Shown here one piece after another: positions 43,344 to 51,334 of a stretch of DNA of 64,000 bases. This DNA is from Marivita sp046591575. Lineage in GTDB: Bacteria > Pseudomonadota > Alphaproteobacteria > Rhodobacterales > Rhodobacteraceae. The translations under genes and the position numbers were made by a program. The DNA lies in contig NZ_JBIQWA010000006.1 of assembly GCF_046591575.1 (NCBI RefSeq), forward strand, positions 124,001-188,000, read 5' to 3'. Numbering within the stretch: the stretch's first letter is position 1; every line of letters begins with the position of its first letter. The notes beneath the pieces were generated by a model. That model had not been told where the DNA came from. It was given only the letters and a program-made list of their open reading frames with translations, and searched no databases.

Positions 43344-43507
43344 AACCACGAAACAAGGTAGGAAACACCATAGTACGGCTACCAATAGTGATGATCCAAC
43401 GCCAGAGGCCCCCGCCCTCGCAGACCCGGCGTTGCGAAAATTTCCAGAACACGATCATCCGTTTGTGAAAGACATTTCCAAATACCTAAGTGCCTAAATA
43501 TTTGGCT

Positions 43508-43579
43508 GTCTCGTAAATTGAAAACTCTACCACATTGAAATCAATCCGCTCCCAGTCTCACCAATAGGAAGTTCCGACA
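43508..43579 (-). repeat. Transposon right end: terminal inverted repeat plus subterminal repeat
   Basis: Read inward (complement), 43579-43555 is TGTCGGAACT, nine bases, TGAGAC, the mirror of the left end. A further unit CAATTTACGAGAC lies at 43520-43508, matching the left subterminal AAATTAATGAGAC in most positions. Confidence 0.85.
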
Positions 43580-43584
43580 CAGCG
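43580..43584. repeat. Target-site duplication CAGCG, right copy
   Basis: CAGCG immediately follows the right transposon end and equals 39391-39395. Confidence 0.85.
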
Positions 43585-43646
43585 TTTCCGCCCTGCGGTG
43601 TAAAAGGTCTTAGCGGTCAATAGTGAACAAAAAAGAAAATGTGGCT

Positions 43647-43675
43647 TTGACAAACGAAAGAAAGTGCGCAACGCT
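43647..43675 (+). promoter_or_regulatory. Possible promoter of the glycerol operon
   Basis: TTGACA at 43647-43652 is a perfect -35 box. Seventeen bases later AACGCT (43670-43675) is only a poor -10 box. It lies about 250 bases before glpS in DNA just outside the transposon. Low confidence because the -10 matches at few positions. Confidence 0.3.
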
Positions 43676-43700
43676 TTGAGCGATTGGGAGGACTGGGCGG

Positions 43701-43835
43701 ATGCCCCCAAGCGACACGGATGGTTTCATTTCTGTTGGTCGTGGACCTGTTGCGGACAATGCACAGGGTTCCATTTGGCTGGAGCGGACTGCACGATATA
43801 CCCCGGCAGAGGCTTTTCTGATCCCTCTGCATTGA
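43701..43835 (+). CDS. Possible 44-residue small protein upstream of glpS
   Basis: ATG 43701 with GGGAGG nine bases upstream opens a 44-codon frame (starts MPPSDTDGFISVGRGP, ends AEAFLIPLH). It is hydrophilic, with no signal or membrane helix, and I recognise no relative. It could be a leader peptide, a remnant of a gene removed before or by the transposon, or chance. The good RBS is the only support. Confidence 0.25.
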   Translation: MPPSDTDGFISVGRGPVADNAQGSIWLERTARYTPAEAFLIPLH

Positions 43836-43926
43836 TCGGCTGCACCGGATCGCCGCGATTGATCGGGTGATGAAAAATGACGGCCCTGTCGCACAAAGGT
43901 CTGTGCGGAATGAGGAGAGAGTAGAG

Positions 43927-45015
43927 ATGGGAATGGAACTGAACGGCGTGTCAAAAACGATCGACGGCGCCACCCATATCTATCCTACGGATCTGACCCT
44001 AAATGCGGGCACCATGAATGTCCTTCTGGGCCCCACCCTGTCTGGAAAGACGTCTTTGATGCGATTGATGGCGGGGCTTGACGTGCCAGCGACCGGACAG
44101 GTGATCTGGAACGGGCGCGATGTGACCGGGATGCGGGTGCAGGATCGTGGGGTTGCGATGGTGTATCAGCAATTCATCAACTACCCGTCTATGACCGTCT
44201 ATGACAACATTGCCTCTCCGATGAAGCTGTTGGGGAAATCGGCTGCTGAGATTGACGCGGCAGTCCGGAAAACGGCGGATATGATGCAGTTGACGCCGAT
44301 GCTTGACCGCAAGCCACTGGAATTGTCCGGTGGACAGCAACAGCGCTGCGCGCTGGCGCGGGCGCTGGTCAAGGATGCGGGGCTTGTCCTGCTGGATGAA
44401 CCGCTTGCCAATCTGGACTATAAGCTGCGCGAAGAACTGCGGATGGAGATCCCCAAGATCTTTGAGGAATCCGGGTCGATCTTTGTTTACGCCACTACCG
44501 AACCGGAAGAGGCGCTTCTTTTGGGGGGACACACCGCCACTCTATGGGAGGGGCGCGTGACGCAATTCGGCCCCACACCCGAGGTGTATCGCCAGCCGCA
44601 AGACGCAACAACGGCGCGGGTGTTTTCCGACCCGCCGATGAATTTCCTGAACATAACCAAGACCGCAACGCAGGTCACGTTTGCGGACGGGCAACGCCTT
44701 GACGTGCAGGGCCGATTGGCCGCGCTGGCCGATGGCCGCTACATCGCCGGGTTTCGCCCCAACCATCTTGAGATCGAGCGCCACACTGGCGACGCGCTTG
44801 AATTTACCTGCAAGATCGCGGTGACAGAGATCACCGGATCAGAGACCTTTCTTCACATTGACCACCATGGCGAGCGTTGGGTCGGTCTGATCCACGGAGT
44901 TCGGGATCTGACGTTGGGGGCGGACATCAGCATCTATCTTGATCCCGCGCATATCTACATCTTCGACGAGGATGGCCGTCTTGCGGCACCGGCGTCTTAC
45001 GCGTTGGCCGCCTGA
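43927..45015 (+). CDS. glpS: Glycerol ABC transporter ATPase GlpS
   Basis: 362 residues, a CUT1-type (MalK/UgpC-like) ATPase with a C-terminal regulatory OB domain. Walker A GPTLSGKTS, signature LSGGQQQRCALARAL, Walker B LVLLDEPLANLD and the H-loop region VYATTEPEEAL, where the usual switch histidine is replaced (TTEPEEA instead of THDxxEA). It pairs with GlpT to drive glycerol uptake. ATG 43927 follows GAGGAGAGA; 43933 is an alternative start. First gene of glpSTPQUV; glpR, glpD and glpK are not in the window. Confidence 0.88.
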   Translation: MGMELNGVSKTIDGATHIYPTDLTLNAGTMNVLLGPTLSGKTSLMRLMAGLDVPATGQVIWNGRDVTGMRVQDRGVAMVYQQFINYPSMTVYDNIASPMKLLGKSAAEIDAAVRKTADMMQLTPMLDRKPLELSGGQQQRCALARALVKDAGLVLLDEPLANLDYKLREELRMEIPKIFEESGSIFVYATTEPEEALLLGGHTATLWEGRVTQFGPTPEVYRQPQDATTARVFSDPPMNFLNITKTATQVTFADGQRLDVQGRLAALADGRYIAGFRPNHLEIERHTGDALEFTCKIAVTEITGSETFLHIDHHGERWVGLIHGVRDLTLGADISIYLDPAHIYIFDEDGRLAAPASYALAA

Positions 45016-45025
45016 GGAGAGGCAC

Positions 45026-46114
45026 ATGGCACAGATCACGCTGTCCAATCTGGCGCATTCCTATCTGGCGAAACCCAGCACACCGGATGACTGGGCGTTG
45101 AAGGAAATGAACCACGTCTGGAACGATGGCGAAGCCTATGCCCTGTTGGGGGCGTCGGGGTGTGGAAAATCCACGCTTCTCAACATTATATCCGGGCTGT
45201 TGCACCCGTCTGAGGGCAAGATCCTGTTTGGCGATACGGATGTGACCGACACCACTACCGCCGAACGCAACATCGCGCAGGTGTTCCAGTTTCCGGTTGT
45301 CTACGACACGATGACGGTGCGCGAAAACCTTGCCTTTCCGCTGAAAAACCGCCGCGCGCCAGCCGAGTACATCCGGGACCGGGTGCAAACCATCGGGGCC
45401 ATGATCGGGATGGAGGCCGAACTTGACCGCCGCGCGCGCGGTCTGACGGCGGATGCCAAGCAGAAAATCTCATTGGGGCGCGGCATGGTGCGTGAAGACG
45501 TGAACGCGATCCTGTTCGACGAGCCGCTGACGGTGATTGATCCGCATATGAAATGGGCCTTGCGCACCCAGCTCAAGGAACTGCATCAGCAATTCGGCCA
45601 CACGATGATCTATGTCACGCATGACCAGACCGAGGCGCTCACCTTTGCCGACAAGGTGGTGGTGATGCATGAAGGCCGCGTTGTTCAGATGGGCACCCCG
45701 CAACAGCTTTTTGATACGCCGGAGCACACGTTTGTGGGCTATTTCATCGGCTCGCCCGGAATGAACCTTGTGCCGGCACAGGTGCTGGGCAACCGCGCCG
45801 CCCTTGAGACCGGCGAGGTCGGGCTTGCCGGCACCTATCCGGCGCTTGACGGCAAAGTCGAGATCGGCGTGCGCCCCGAATTCGTGACGCTGACCGATGC
45901 GGACACCGGATTGCCCGTGCGGGTGCGCCGGGTCGAGGATGTGGGCCGCCACAAGATCGTGCGCGCCGATCTGTTCGGCCAGGACATCAATGTCATTGTC
46001 CCCGAAGGCCAAGAGATCGGTGCCGATATGTCCCGCGTGGTGTTCGATCCGGCGCGTGTGAATGTCTACCAAAACGACTGGCGGGTGACGCCACTTGAAC
46101 AAAAGGGGGCGTGA
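45026..46114 (+). CDS. glpT: Glycerol ABC transporter ATPase GlpT
   Basis: 362 residues, the second CUT1-type ATPase. Walker A GASGCGKST is intact, Walker B is AILFDEPLTVID, and the H-loop VTHDQTEAL is normal. The signature motif, however, reads LTADAKQKISLGRG in place of LSGGQ, so this subunit supplies the switch histidine but a degenerate signature, complementary to GlpS. This asymmetry suggests a heterodimer with one fully competent ATP site. GAGGAGAGGCAC precedes ATG 45026. Its stop overlaps glpP by one base. Confidence 0.88.
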   Translation: MAQITLSNLAHSYLAKPSTPDDWALKEMNHVWNDGEAYALLGASGCGKSTLLNIISGLLHPSEGKILFGDTDVTDTTTAERNIAQVFQFPVVYDTMTVRENLAFPLKNRRAPAEYIRDRVQTIGAMIGMEAELDRRARGLTADAKQKISLGRGMVREDVNAILFDEPLTVIDPHMKWALRTQLKELHQQFGHTMIYVTHDQTEALTFADKVVVMHEGRVVQMGTPQQLFDTPEHTFVGYFIGSPGMNLVPAQVLGNRAALETGEVGLAGTYPALDGKVEIGVRPEFVTLTDADTGLPVRVRRVEDVGRHKIVRADLFGQDINVIVPEGQEIGADMSRVVFDPARVNVYQNDWRVTPLEQKGA

Positions 46115-46989
46115 TGGAAAAGACCGTCAACCAAAAAGCGTGGTTCCTGGTTCTTCCGGTTTTGATCCTTGTGGCGTTCTCGGCTGTGATCCCGCTGATG
46201 ACGGTGGTCAACTATTCGGTGCAGGATTCATTCGGCAACAACCAGTTCTTTTGGGCCGGTCTGATGTGGTTCGAAGATCTATTGACCGACGACCGCATGT
46301 GGAACGCCTTGCAGCGTCAGTTGGCCTTTTCCGGCATTATTCTGGCCATTGAAATCCCGCTTGGCGTTCTGGTGGCGCTGTGTATGCCCAAGAAAGGCGT
46401 CTGGGTGTCGGTCTGCCTTGTTCTCATGGCGCTTCCGCTTTTGATCCCGTGGAATGTGGTCGGCACGATCTGGCAGGTGTTCGGCCGTGTCGATATCGGC
46501 CTGCTGGGGGCCACGCTGGCCGCGATTGGCGTCGATTACAACTACACCCAAGACCCGTTCGATGCGTGGGTTACGGTCATAGTCATGGATGTGTGGCACT
46601 GGACCTCGCTGGTGGCGCTTCTGGCCTATGCCGGGCTGCAATCGATCCCGCAGGCCTATTATCAGGCGGCCAAGATTGATCAGGCCAGCCGTTGGGCGGT
46701 GTTTCGCTATATCGAATTGCCCAAGATGATGGGCGTGCTGCTGATCGCGGTCCTGCTGCGGTTCATGGACAGTTTCATGATCTACACCGAACCGTTTGTC
46801 GTGACCGGCGGCGGCCCTGGCAGTTCGACCACTTTCCTGTCAATCGACCTTGTCAAGATGGCTCTGGGGCAGTTCGATCTGGGTCCGGCGGCGGCGTTCT
46901 CGCTTATGTATTTCCTCGTGATCCTCGCGATTTCCTGGGTGTTTTACACGGTCATGACGAATTTGGACAAAGCGGAGACAAAGCGATGA
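46114..46989 (+). CDS. glpP: Glycerol ABC transporter permease GlpP
   Basis: A 291-residue permease with six hydrophobic segments and the MalF-type cytoplasmic loop (SIPQAYYQAAKIDQASRWAVFRYIELPKM), the EAA motif that docks the ATPases. It forms the channel with GlpQ. ATG 46114 shares its A with the glpT stop (TGATG), with AAAAGGGGG upstream; the alternative GTG 46111 is unlikely. Its end overlaps glpQ (ATGA). Confidence 0.9.
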   Translation: MEKTVNQKAWFLVLPVLILVAFSAVIPLMTVVNYSVQDSFGNNQFFWAGLMWFEDLLTDDRMWNALQRQLAFSGIILAIEIPLGVLVALCMPKKGVWVSVCLVLMALPLLIPWNVVGTIWQVFGRVDIGLLGATLAAIGVDYNYTQDPFDAWVTVIVMDVWHWTSLVALLAYAGLQSIPQAYYQAAKIDQASRWAVFRYIELPKMMGVLLIAVLLRFMDSFMIYTEPFVVTGGGPGSSTTFLSIDLVKMALGQFDLGPAAAFSLMYFLVILAISWVFYTVMTNLDKAETKR

Positions 46990-47843
46990 CGGACGCGATC
47001 GTGGCCCGGACTGCGGTGCGCCGCAAGCGACTGGCGATGCCAAAGCTGCGCGGCTCCACCGTTGTCATGGTGGTCTATCTGCTGTTTTTGTTCCTGCCGA
47101 TCTATTGGCTCATCAATATGAGCTTCAAGACCAACACCGAGATCGTGTCGTCCTTCTCGCTCTGGCCGCAGAACCCGACGGTTCAGAATTATGTGACCAT
47201 CTTTACCGACCCGGCCTGGTATATGGGCTATGTCAATTCGCTGATCTATGTCGTGATCAACACCATTATTTCGCTCGCTGTCGCCCTGCCCGCGGCTTAT
47301 GCCTTCAGCCGCTATCATTTCATGGGTGACAAGCATCTGTTCTTTTGGCTGCTGACCAACCGCATGGCCCCGCCTGCGGTGTTCGCGTTGCCGTTTTTCC
47401 AGCTGTATTCCTCGGTCGGGTTGTTCGACACGCATATCGCCGTGGCCTTGGCGCATTGCCTGTTCAACGTGCCATTAGCGGTCTGGATTCTCGAAGGTTT
47501 CATGCGCGGCGTGCCCAAGGAAATCGACGAGACCGCCTATATCGACGGCTATTCCTTTGGCCGGTTCTTTGTGCAGATTTTCATGCCCCTGATTGCCAGC
47601 GGCATCGGGGTCGCGGCGTTCTTCTGCTTCATGTTTTCCTGGGTGGAACTGCTGCTGAGCCGCACATTGACCACCGTGGATGCCAAACCCATCGCCGCCA
47701 TCATGACCCGTACCCAAGGCGCCGCAGGCGTCGACTGGGGCGTCCTTGCCGCCGCCGGGGTTCTGACCATCATTCCCGGTGCCTTGGTGATCTATTTTGT
47801 CCGCAACTACATTGCCAAGGGCTTTGCCCTGGGGAGGGTGTGA
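46986..47843 (+). CDS. glpQ: Glycerol ABC transporter permease GlpQ
   Basis: 285 residues, six helices, MalG-type. The first helix is STVVMVVYLLFLFLPIYWL, the EAA loop is GFMRGVPKEIDETAYIDGYSFGRFF, and the C-terminus is YFVRNYIAKGFALGRV. The start is fixed by the ATGA overlap with glpP. Downstream, a REP-like palindrome separates it from the small membrane gene. Confidence 0.9.
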   Translation: MTDAIVARTAVRRKRLAMPKLRGSTVVMVVYLLFLFLPIYWLINMSFKTNTEIVSSFSLWPQNPTVQNYVTIFTDPAWYMGYVNSLIYVVINTIISLAVALPAAYAFSRYHFMGDKHLFFWLLTNRMAPPAVFALPFFQLYSSVGLFDTHIAVALAHCLFNVPLAVWILEGFMRGVPKEIDETAYIDGYSFGRFFVQIFMPLIASGIGVAAFFCFMFSWVELLLSRTLTTVDAKPIAAIMTRTQGAAGVDWGVLAAAGVLTIIPGALVIYFVRNYIAKGFALGRV

Positions 47844-47868
47844 TGCAAGACGATTTTAACCTCTCCAA

Positions 47869-47933
47869 CGTCACCCTTGGGCCTGACCCGAGGATCTTTT
47901 TGGTCAGAGATCCCCGGCTCACGCTCGGGGACG
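47869..47933. repeat. REP-like palindromic element inside the glp operon
   Basis: The arms at 47879-47897 (GGGCCTGACCCGAGGATCT) and 47908-47926 (AGATCCCCGGCTCACGCTC) are inverted repeats matching at 15 of 19 positions around an 11-base T-rich loop. The sequence has the look of the dispersed GACCC-GAGGATCT palindromes common in alphaproteobacterial genomes. Confidence 0.6.
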
Positions 47934-47958
47934 CCTGTGTTCAACGGGAGGTGTGCTG

Positions 47959-48231
47959 ATGGACTGGATGGCATGGACATGGCCGACGGCGATCTTCTTC
48001 ATGGTCATCGCGTCGCTGCTCATCACCTTTACGATCCTTGCGATCAAGTTTCCTGAAACCCCGCGCATGGGAATTTTGCGGATCGAAACCACGCGGGGGG
48101 ATCGGTTGTTTATCTCGCTGCTGGGGTCGGCGTTTATCAATATCGCATGGCTCGGCCTGACCGACATTGCCCAATGGTGGGCGCTGTTGGTTTGCGCCGT
48201 CTACGCCGCGCTGGTTTTCAGATACGTCTGA
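47959..48231 (+). CDS. glpU: DUF2160 small membrane protein of the glycerol transporter
   Basis: 90 residues with three likely helices (MAWTWPTAIFFMVIASLLIT near the start, then FINIAWLGLTDIA and WWALLVCAVYAALVF). It is the DUF2160 protein that accompanies glycerol ABC importers; the function is unknown, perhaps channel assembly. GGGAGG seven bases before ATG 47959 sets the start. Confidence 0.85.
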   Translation: MDWMAWTWPTAIFFMVIASLLITFTILAIKFPETPRMGILRIETTRGDRLFISLLGSAFINIAWLGLTDIAQWWALLVCAVYAALVFRYV

Positions 48232-48305
48232 CGCCGCGCACCAAGAGGCCGGGGCGGCCGACATGCCCCCGGTTCCAAATCGAAGTCTGTTTAGGGAGGA
48301 CTTAC

Positions 48306-50030
48306 ATGCACATGTCACTCAAATCGACCACGGCTCTTGCCGTGGTGGCGGGGCTTCTGGCGTCGCCGTCTTTCGCGGATATGGAGGCCGCGATGGAGTT
48401 TCTTGATACCGAAATCAACGGGCTGTCCGCGCTGTCGCGGGAAGAGCAGGAAGCCGAGATGCAATGGTTCATTGATGCGGCGGCCCCGTTTCAGGGGATG
48501 TCGATCAATGTGGTTTCTGAAACCATCACCACACATGAATATGAAAGCCAGGTGCTTGCCCCGGCATTCAGCGCCATTACCGGCATCAACATCACGCATG
48601 ACCTGATTGGCGAAGGCGATGTGGTGGAAAAGCTGCAGACTCAGATGCAGACGGGCGAAAACGTCTATGACGCCTATGTCAACGACAGCGATCTGATCGG
48701 CACGCATTGGCGCTATCAGCAGGTGCGCAACCTGACCGACTGGATGGCGGGCGAAGGTGCCGATGTGACCTCGCCGACGCTCGATCTGGACGATTTTATT
48801 GGCCTTCAGTTCACCACCGGTCCTGATGGCAAACTCTACCAGCTGCCGGATCAGCAATTCGCGAACCTGTATTGGTTCCGTTACGATTGGTTCAACGACG
48901 AAAAGAACAAGGCCGATTTTCAGGAACAGTTCGGCTATGAGCTGGGCGTGCCGGTCAACTGGGCGGCCTATGAGGACATCGCGGAATTCTTTACCGGGCG
49001 CGACCTGAGCCATCTGGGGGTCGAGGGCGAAGTCTTTGGCAACATGGATTACGGCAAGAAAGACCCAAGCCTTGGCTGGCGCTATACGGACGCGTGGATG
49101 TCCATGGCGGGTATGGGCGATGTGGGTGAACCCAACGGTCTGCCGGTGGATGAGTGGGGCATCCGGGTGAATGAAAATTCACAGCCCGTCGGCTCTTGTG
49201 TGGCGCGTGGCGGGGCGACCAATTCCCCGGCTGCGGTCTATGCTGTGAACAAGGCGATTGAATGGCTTGAGAAATACACCCCTCCGGCCGCTGCTGGCAT
49301 GACATTCTCGGAAGCGGGTCCAATCCCGGCTCAGGGCAATGTGGCCCAGCAGATGTTCTGGTACACCACCTTCACCGCCGCCACGGTTGAACCCGGCCTG
49401 CCGGTGATGAACGAGGATGGCACCCCCAAGTGGCGCATGGCCCCCTCGCCTCACGGTGTTTACTGGAAAGAGGGTCAGAAGGTCGGCTATCAGGATGTGG
49501 GATCTTGGACGCTGATGAAATCCACCCCAGAGGATCGGGCAAAGGCGGCGTGGCTCTATGCGCAGTTTGTCACGTCCAAAACGGCCGATGTGAAAAAGTC
49601 TCATGTCGGTCTGACCTTCATTCGCGACAGTTCGATCAACCACGAGAGCTTTACCGAACGTAAAGACAAGCTGGGGGGTCTGGTCGAGTTCTATCGCTCG
49701 CCCGCGCGCGTTGCCTGGTCGCCAACCGGCACCAACGTGCCCGACTATCCACGTCTGGCACAGCTTTGGTGGCAGAATATTGGCGATGCCATGTCCGGTC
49801 AAAAGACCGCTCAGGAAGCGCTGGATTCCTTGTGTGAAGCTCAAGAAGCCGTGATGGAGCGTCTTGAACGCGCTGGTGTTCAGGGCGATCTTGGTCCGGT
49901 CATGAACGAAGAGCGGGATGCGGATTATTGGTTCGAACAGCCCGGGGCACCCTTCCCCAAGTTGGAAAACGAGGACGAAGAGCCAATCACCGTGTCCTAT
50001 GACGAGCTGATCGAAAGCTGGCAGAACTAG
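48306..50030 (+). CDS. glpV: Glycerol ABC transporter substrate-binding protein GlpV
   Basis: A 574-residue extracytoplasmic receptor with a signal peptide (STTALAVVAGLLASPSFA). It is longer than usual CUT1 receptors because of an N-terminal insert (MEAAMEFLDTEINGLSALSREEQ), which is typical of GlpV. The body contains DLIGEGDVVEKLQTQMQTGENVYDAYVNDSD and a YWFRYDWFNDEKNKADFQ region. It binds glycerol in the periplasm for GlpPQ/ST. GGAGGA five bases before ATG 48306 favours it over ATG 48312. It is followed by a strong terminator. Confidence 0.9.
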   Translation: MHMSLKSTTALAVVAGLLASPSFADMEAAMEFLDTEINGLSALSREEQEAEMQWFIDAAAPFQGMSINVVSETITTHEYESQVLAPAFSAITGINITHDLIGEGDVVEKLQTQMQTGENVYDAYVNDSDLIGTHWRYQQVRNLTDWMAGEGADVTSPTLDLDDFIGLQFTTGPDGKLYQLPDQQFANLYWFRYDWFNDEKNKADFQEQFGYELGVPVNWAAYEDIAEFFTGRDLSHLGVEGEVFGNMDYGKKDPSLGWRYTDAWMSMAGMGDVGEPNGLPVDEWGIRVNENSQPVGSCVARGGATNSPAAVYAVNKAIEWLEKYTPPAAAGMTFSEAGPIPAQGNVAQQMFWYTTFTAATVEPGLPVMNEDGTPKWRMAPSPHGVYWKEGQKVGYQDVGSWTLMKSTPEDRAKAAWLYAQFVTSKTADVKKSHVGLTFIRDSSINHESFTERKDKLGGLVEFYRSPARVAWSPTGTNVPDYPRLAQLWWQNIGDAMSGQKTAQEALDSLCEAQEAVMERLERAGVQGDLGPVMNEERDADYWFEQPGAPFPKLENEDEEPITVSYDELIESWQN

Positions 50031-50067
50031 GCCCATGCCCGGTCGCCTGTGGCGACTGGTCTGGCAC

Positions 50068-50100
50068 AAAGGGGCGGCGTTGGTCCGCCCCTTTTCGTTT
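50068..50100 (+). terminator. Rho-independent terminator after glpV
   Basis: AAAGGGGCGG, loop of about seven bases, CCGCCCCTTTT, then CGTTT. The stem of at least nine base pairs ends in T-rich sequence 38 bases after the glpV stop. Confidence 0.85.
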
Positions 50101-50122
50101 CGCACATATGTAAGAGGCTGCC

Positions 50123-51286
50123 ATGCATTTCGGCTTCGCAACCGCCACAGAAATAAGGTTTGGACGCGGGATCGCACGCGGCGCGGCGCAGGCGGCCGCC
50201 AGGATCTCCGGCTCTGCGCTGTTGGTGCATGGCAAATCGGCAGAGCGTGCCCGATGGCTTCTTGAGGATCTGAGTGAAGCCGGGTGTCGGATCACGACGA
50301 TTGCCTGCGCGCGGGAACCCGAGATTGACGATGTCGATGCGGCGCTGTCACTGGCACGTGACGCCCGGCCCGGTGTTGTGATTGCACTGGGTGGCGGGGC
50401 CACGATGGATCTGGCCAAGGCGGTGGCCGCCCTTGTCCCGGCGCAGGGCGCGACGCGCGCCTATCTTGAAAGCGTCGGAGAAGGCCGCGCGCTTGAGGCT
50501 GACCCGCTGCCGTTGATCGCACTTCCCACCACCGCGGGCACCGGATCAGAGGTTACAAAAAACGCCGTGATCGGTGTTCCCGATGCCCGCAAAAAGGTCA
50601 GCCTCAGAGACCCCAGGATGGTGCCGGACATCGCCTTTGTGGACCCGTCCTTGACCGACCAAACCCCGGCGCAGGTGACGTTTTCAAGCGGTCTGGATGC
50701 GATCACGCAAGTGATCGAGCCGTATCTGAGCGTCAATGCCTCGCCCTTGACCGATGCGCTGTGCCGCGATGCGATCCCACGCGGACTGACCGCGATTGTC
50801 CGGCTTGCCCAAGGCGAAGATCCCGGCGCGCGGGATGACATGGCCCTGACCAGCCTTGTGGGCGGCATCACATTGGCCAATGCGGGGCTGGGTGCGGTGC
50901 ATGGTCTGGCCGGTGTGATCGGCAGTCACACTGCCGCCCCCCATGGCGCGGTTTGCGCGGCCCTCCTGCCCCATGTTCTGGCGTATAACGCGCGGGCTGT
51001 CTCACATGGCGGCCCGGCGGCGGAAAAAATCGCGCAGGTCTATGGGTGGATCGGCGCGGCGCTGGATGTGACGCCGGATGACGCGCCTGCGGCGTTGGGG
51101 CCGTTCTTTGCGCGTCTTGGTCTTCGTGATCTGGTGGCGTTGGGTGTATCGCCCGACGATATCGAACCCATTGCCATGGCCGCGCGCGCTGCGTCATCGT
51201 CAAAATTCAATCCGGTTCCGCCTGATGAGGCGGATTTCAACGCGATTCTGACAGATGCGCTTTGCGGTTGGGCTGTGCCGCGATAG
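50123..51286 (+). CDS. Iron-containing alcohol dehydrogenase
   Basis: 387 residues of the group III metal-dependent ADH family. NAD-binding GGGATMDLAKAVAAL, then PTTAGTGSEVTKNAV, and the metal site with the aspartate in SGLDAITQVIEPYLS and histidines in AVHGLAGVIGSH and APHGAVCAALLP. These oxidise or reduce small alcohols and polyols such as 1,3-propanediol, maleylacetate or lactaldehyde. Its position after the glycerol importer makes a glycerol-derived substrate possible, but the terminator between them argues against one transcript. An AAGAGG lies before ATG 50123. Confidence 0.88.
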   Translation: MHFGFATATEIRFGRGIARGAAQAAARISGSALLVHGKSAERARWLLEDLSEAGCRITTIACAREPEIDDVDAALSLARDARPGVVIALGGGATMDLAKAVAALVPAQGATRAYLESVGEGRALEADPLPLIALPTTAGTGSEVTKNAVIGVPDARKKVSLRDPRMVPDIAFVDPSLTDQTPAQVTFSSGLDAITQVIEPYLSVNASPLTDALCRDAIPRGLTAIVRLAQGEDPGARDDMALTSLVGGITLANAGLGAVHGLAGVIGSHTAAPHGAVCAALLPHVLAYNARAVSHGGPAAEKIAQVYGWIGAALDVTPDDAPAALGPFFARLGLRDLVALGVSPDDIEPIAMAARAASSSKFNPVPPDEADFNAILTDALCGWAVPR

Positions 51287-51334
51287 CGCGGTGATCTGGA
51301 TCGGGCTAAGGCGGGTGCGTATTGCGTTATGGCG

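Larger units (their letters stand above)
39396..43579. mobile_element. Decayed Tn5053/Tn7-like (TniA/TniB-type) transposon, 4184 bp
   Basis: The element is bounded by terminal inverted repeats that begin TGTCGGAACT and carry TGAGAC at the same distance (25 bp in total), and by an exact CAGCG target duplication. Second copies of the inner repeat lie inside both ends, as expected for multiple transposase-binding sites. The interior has no transposase: only a TniB-like fragment remains, together with a TOPRIM nuclease remnant, two intact small secreted-protein genes and several broken ones. Base composition of the left part looks lower in GC than the neighbours. The element is therefore non-autonomous and rearranged. 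It sits in what was an intergenic site between cobF and the glycerol genes. Confidence 0.82.

Noticed and set aside
43234..43497. 87-codon frame after the response-regulator pseudogene
   Set aside because: It runs through the kinase remnant and the transposon right end in a different frame, has no RBS and no family resemblance.
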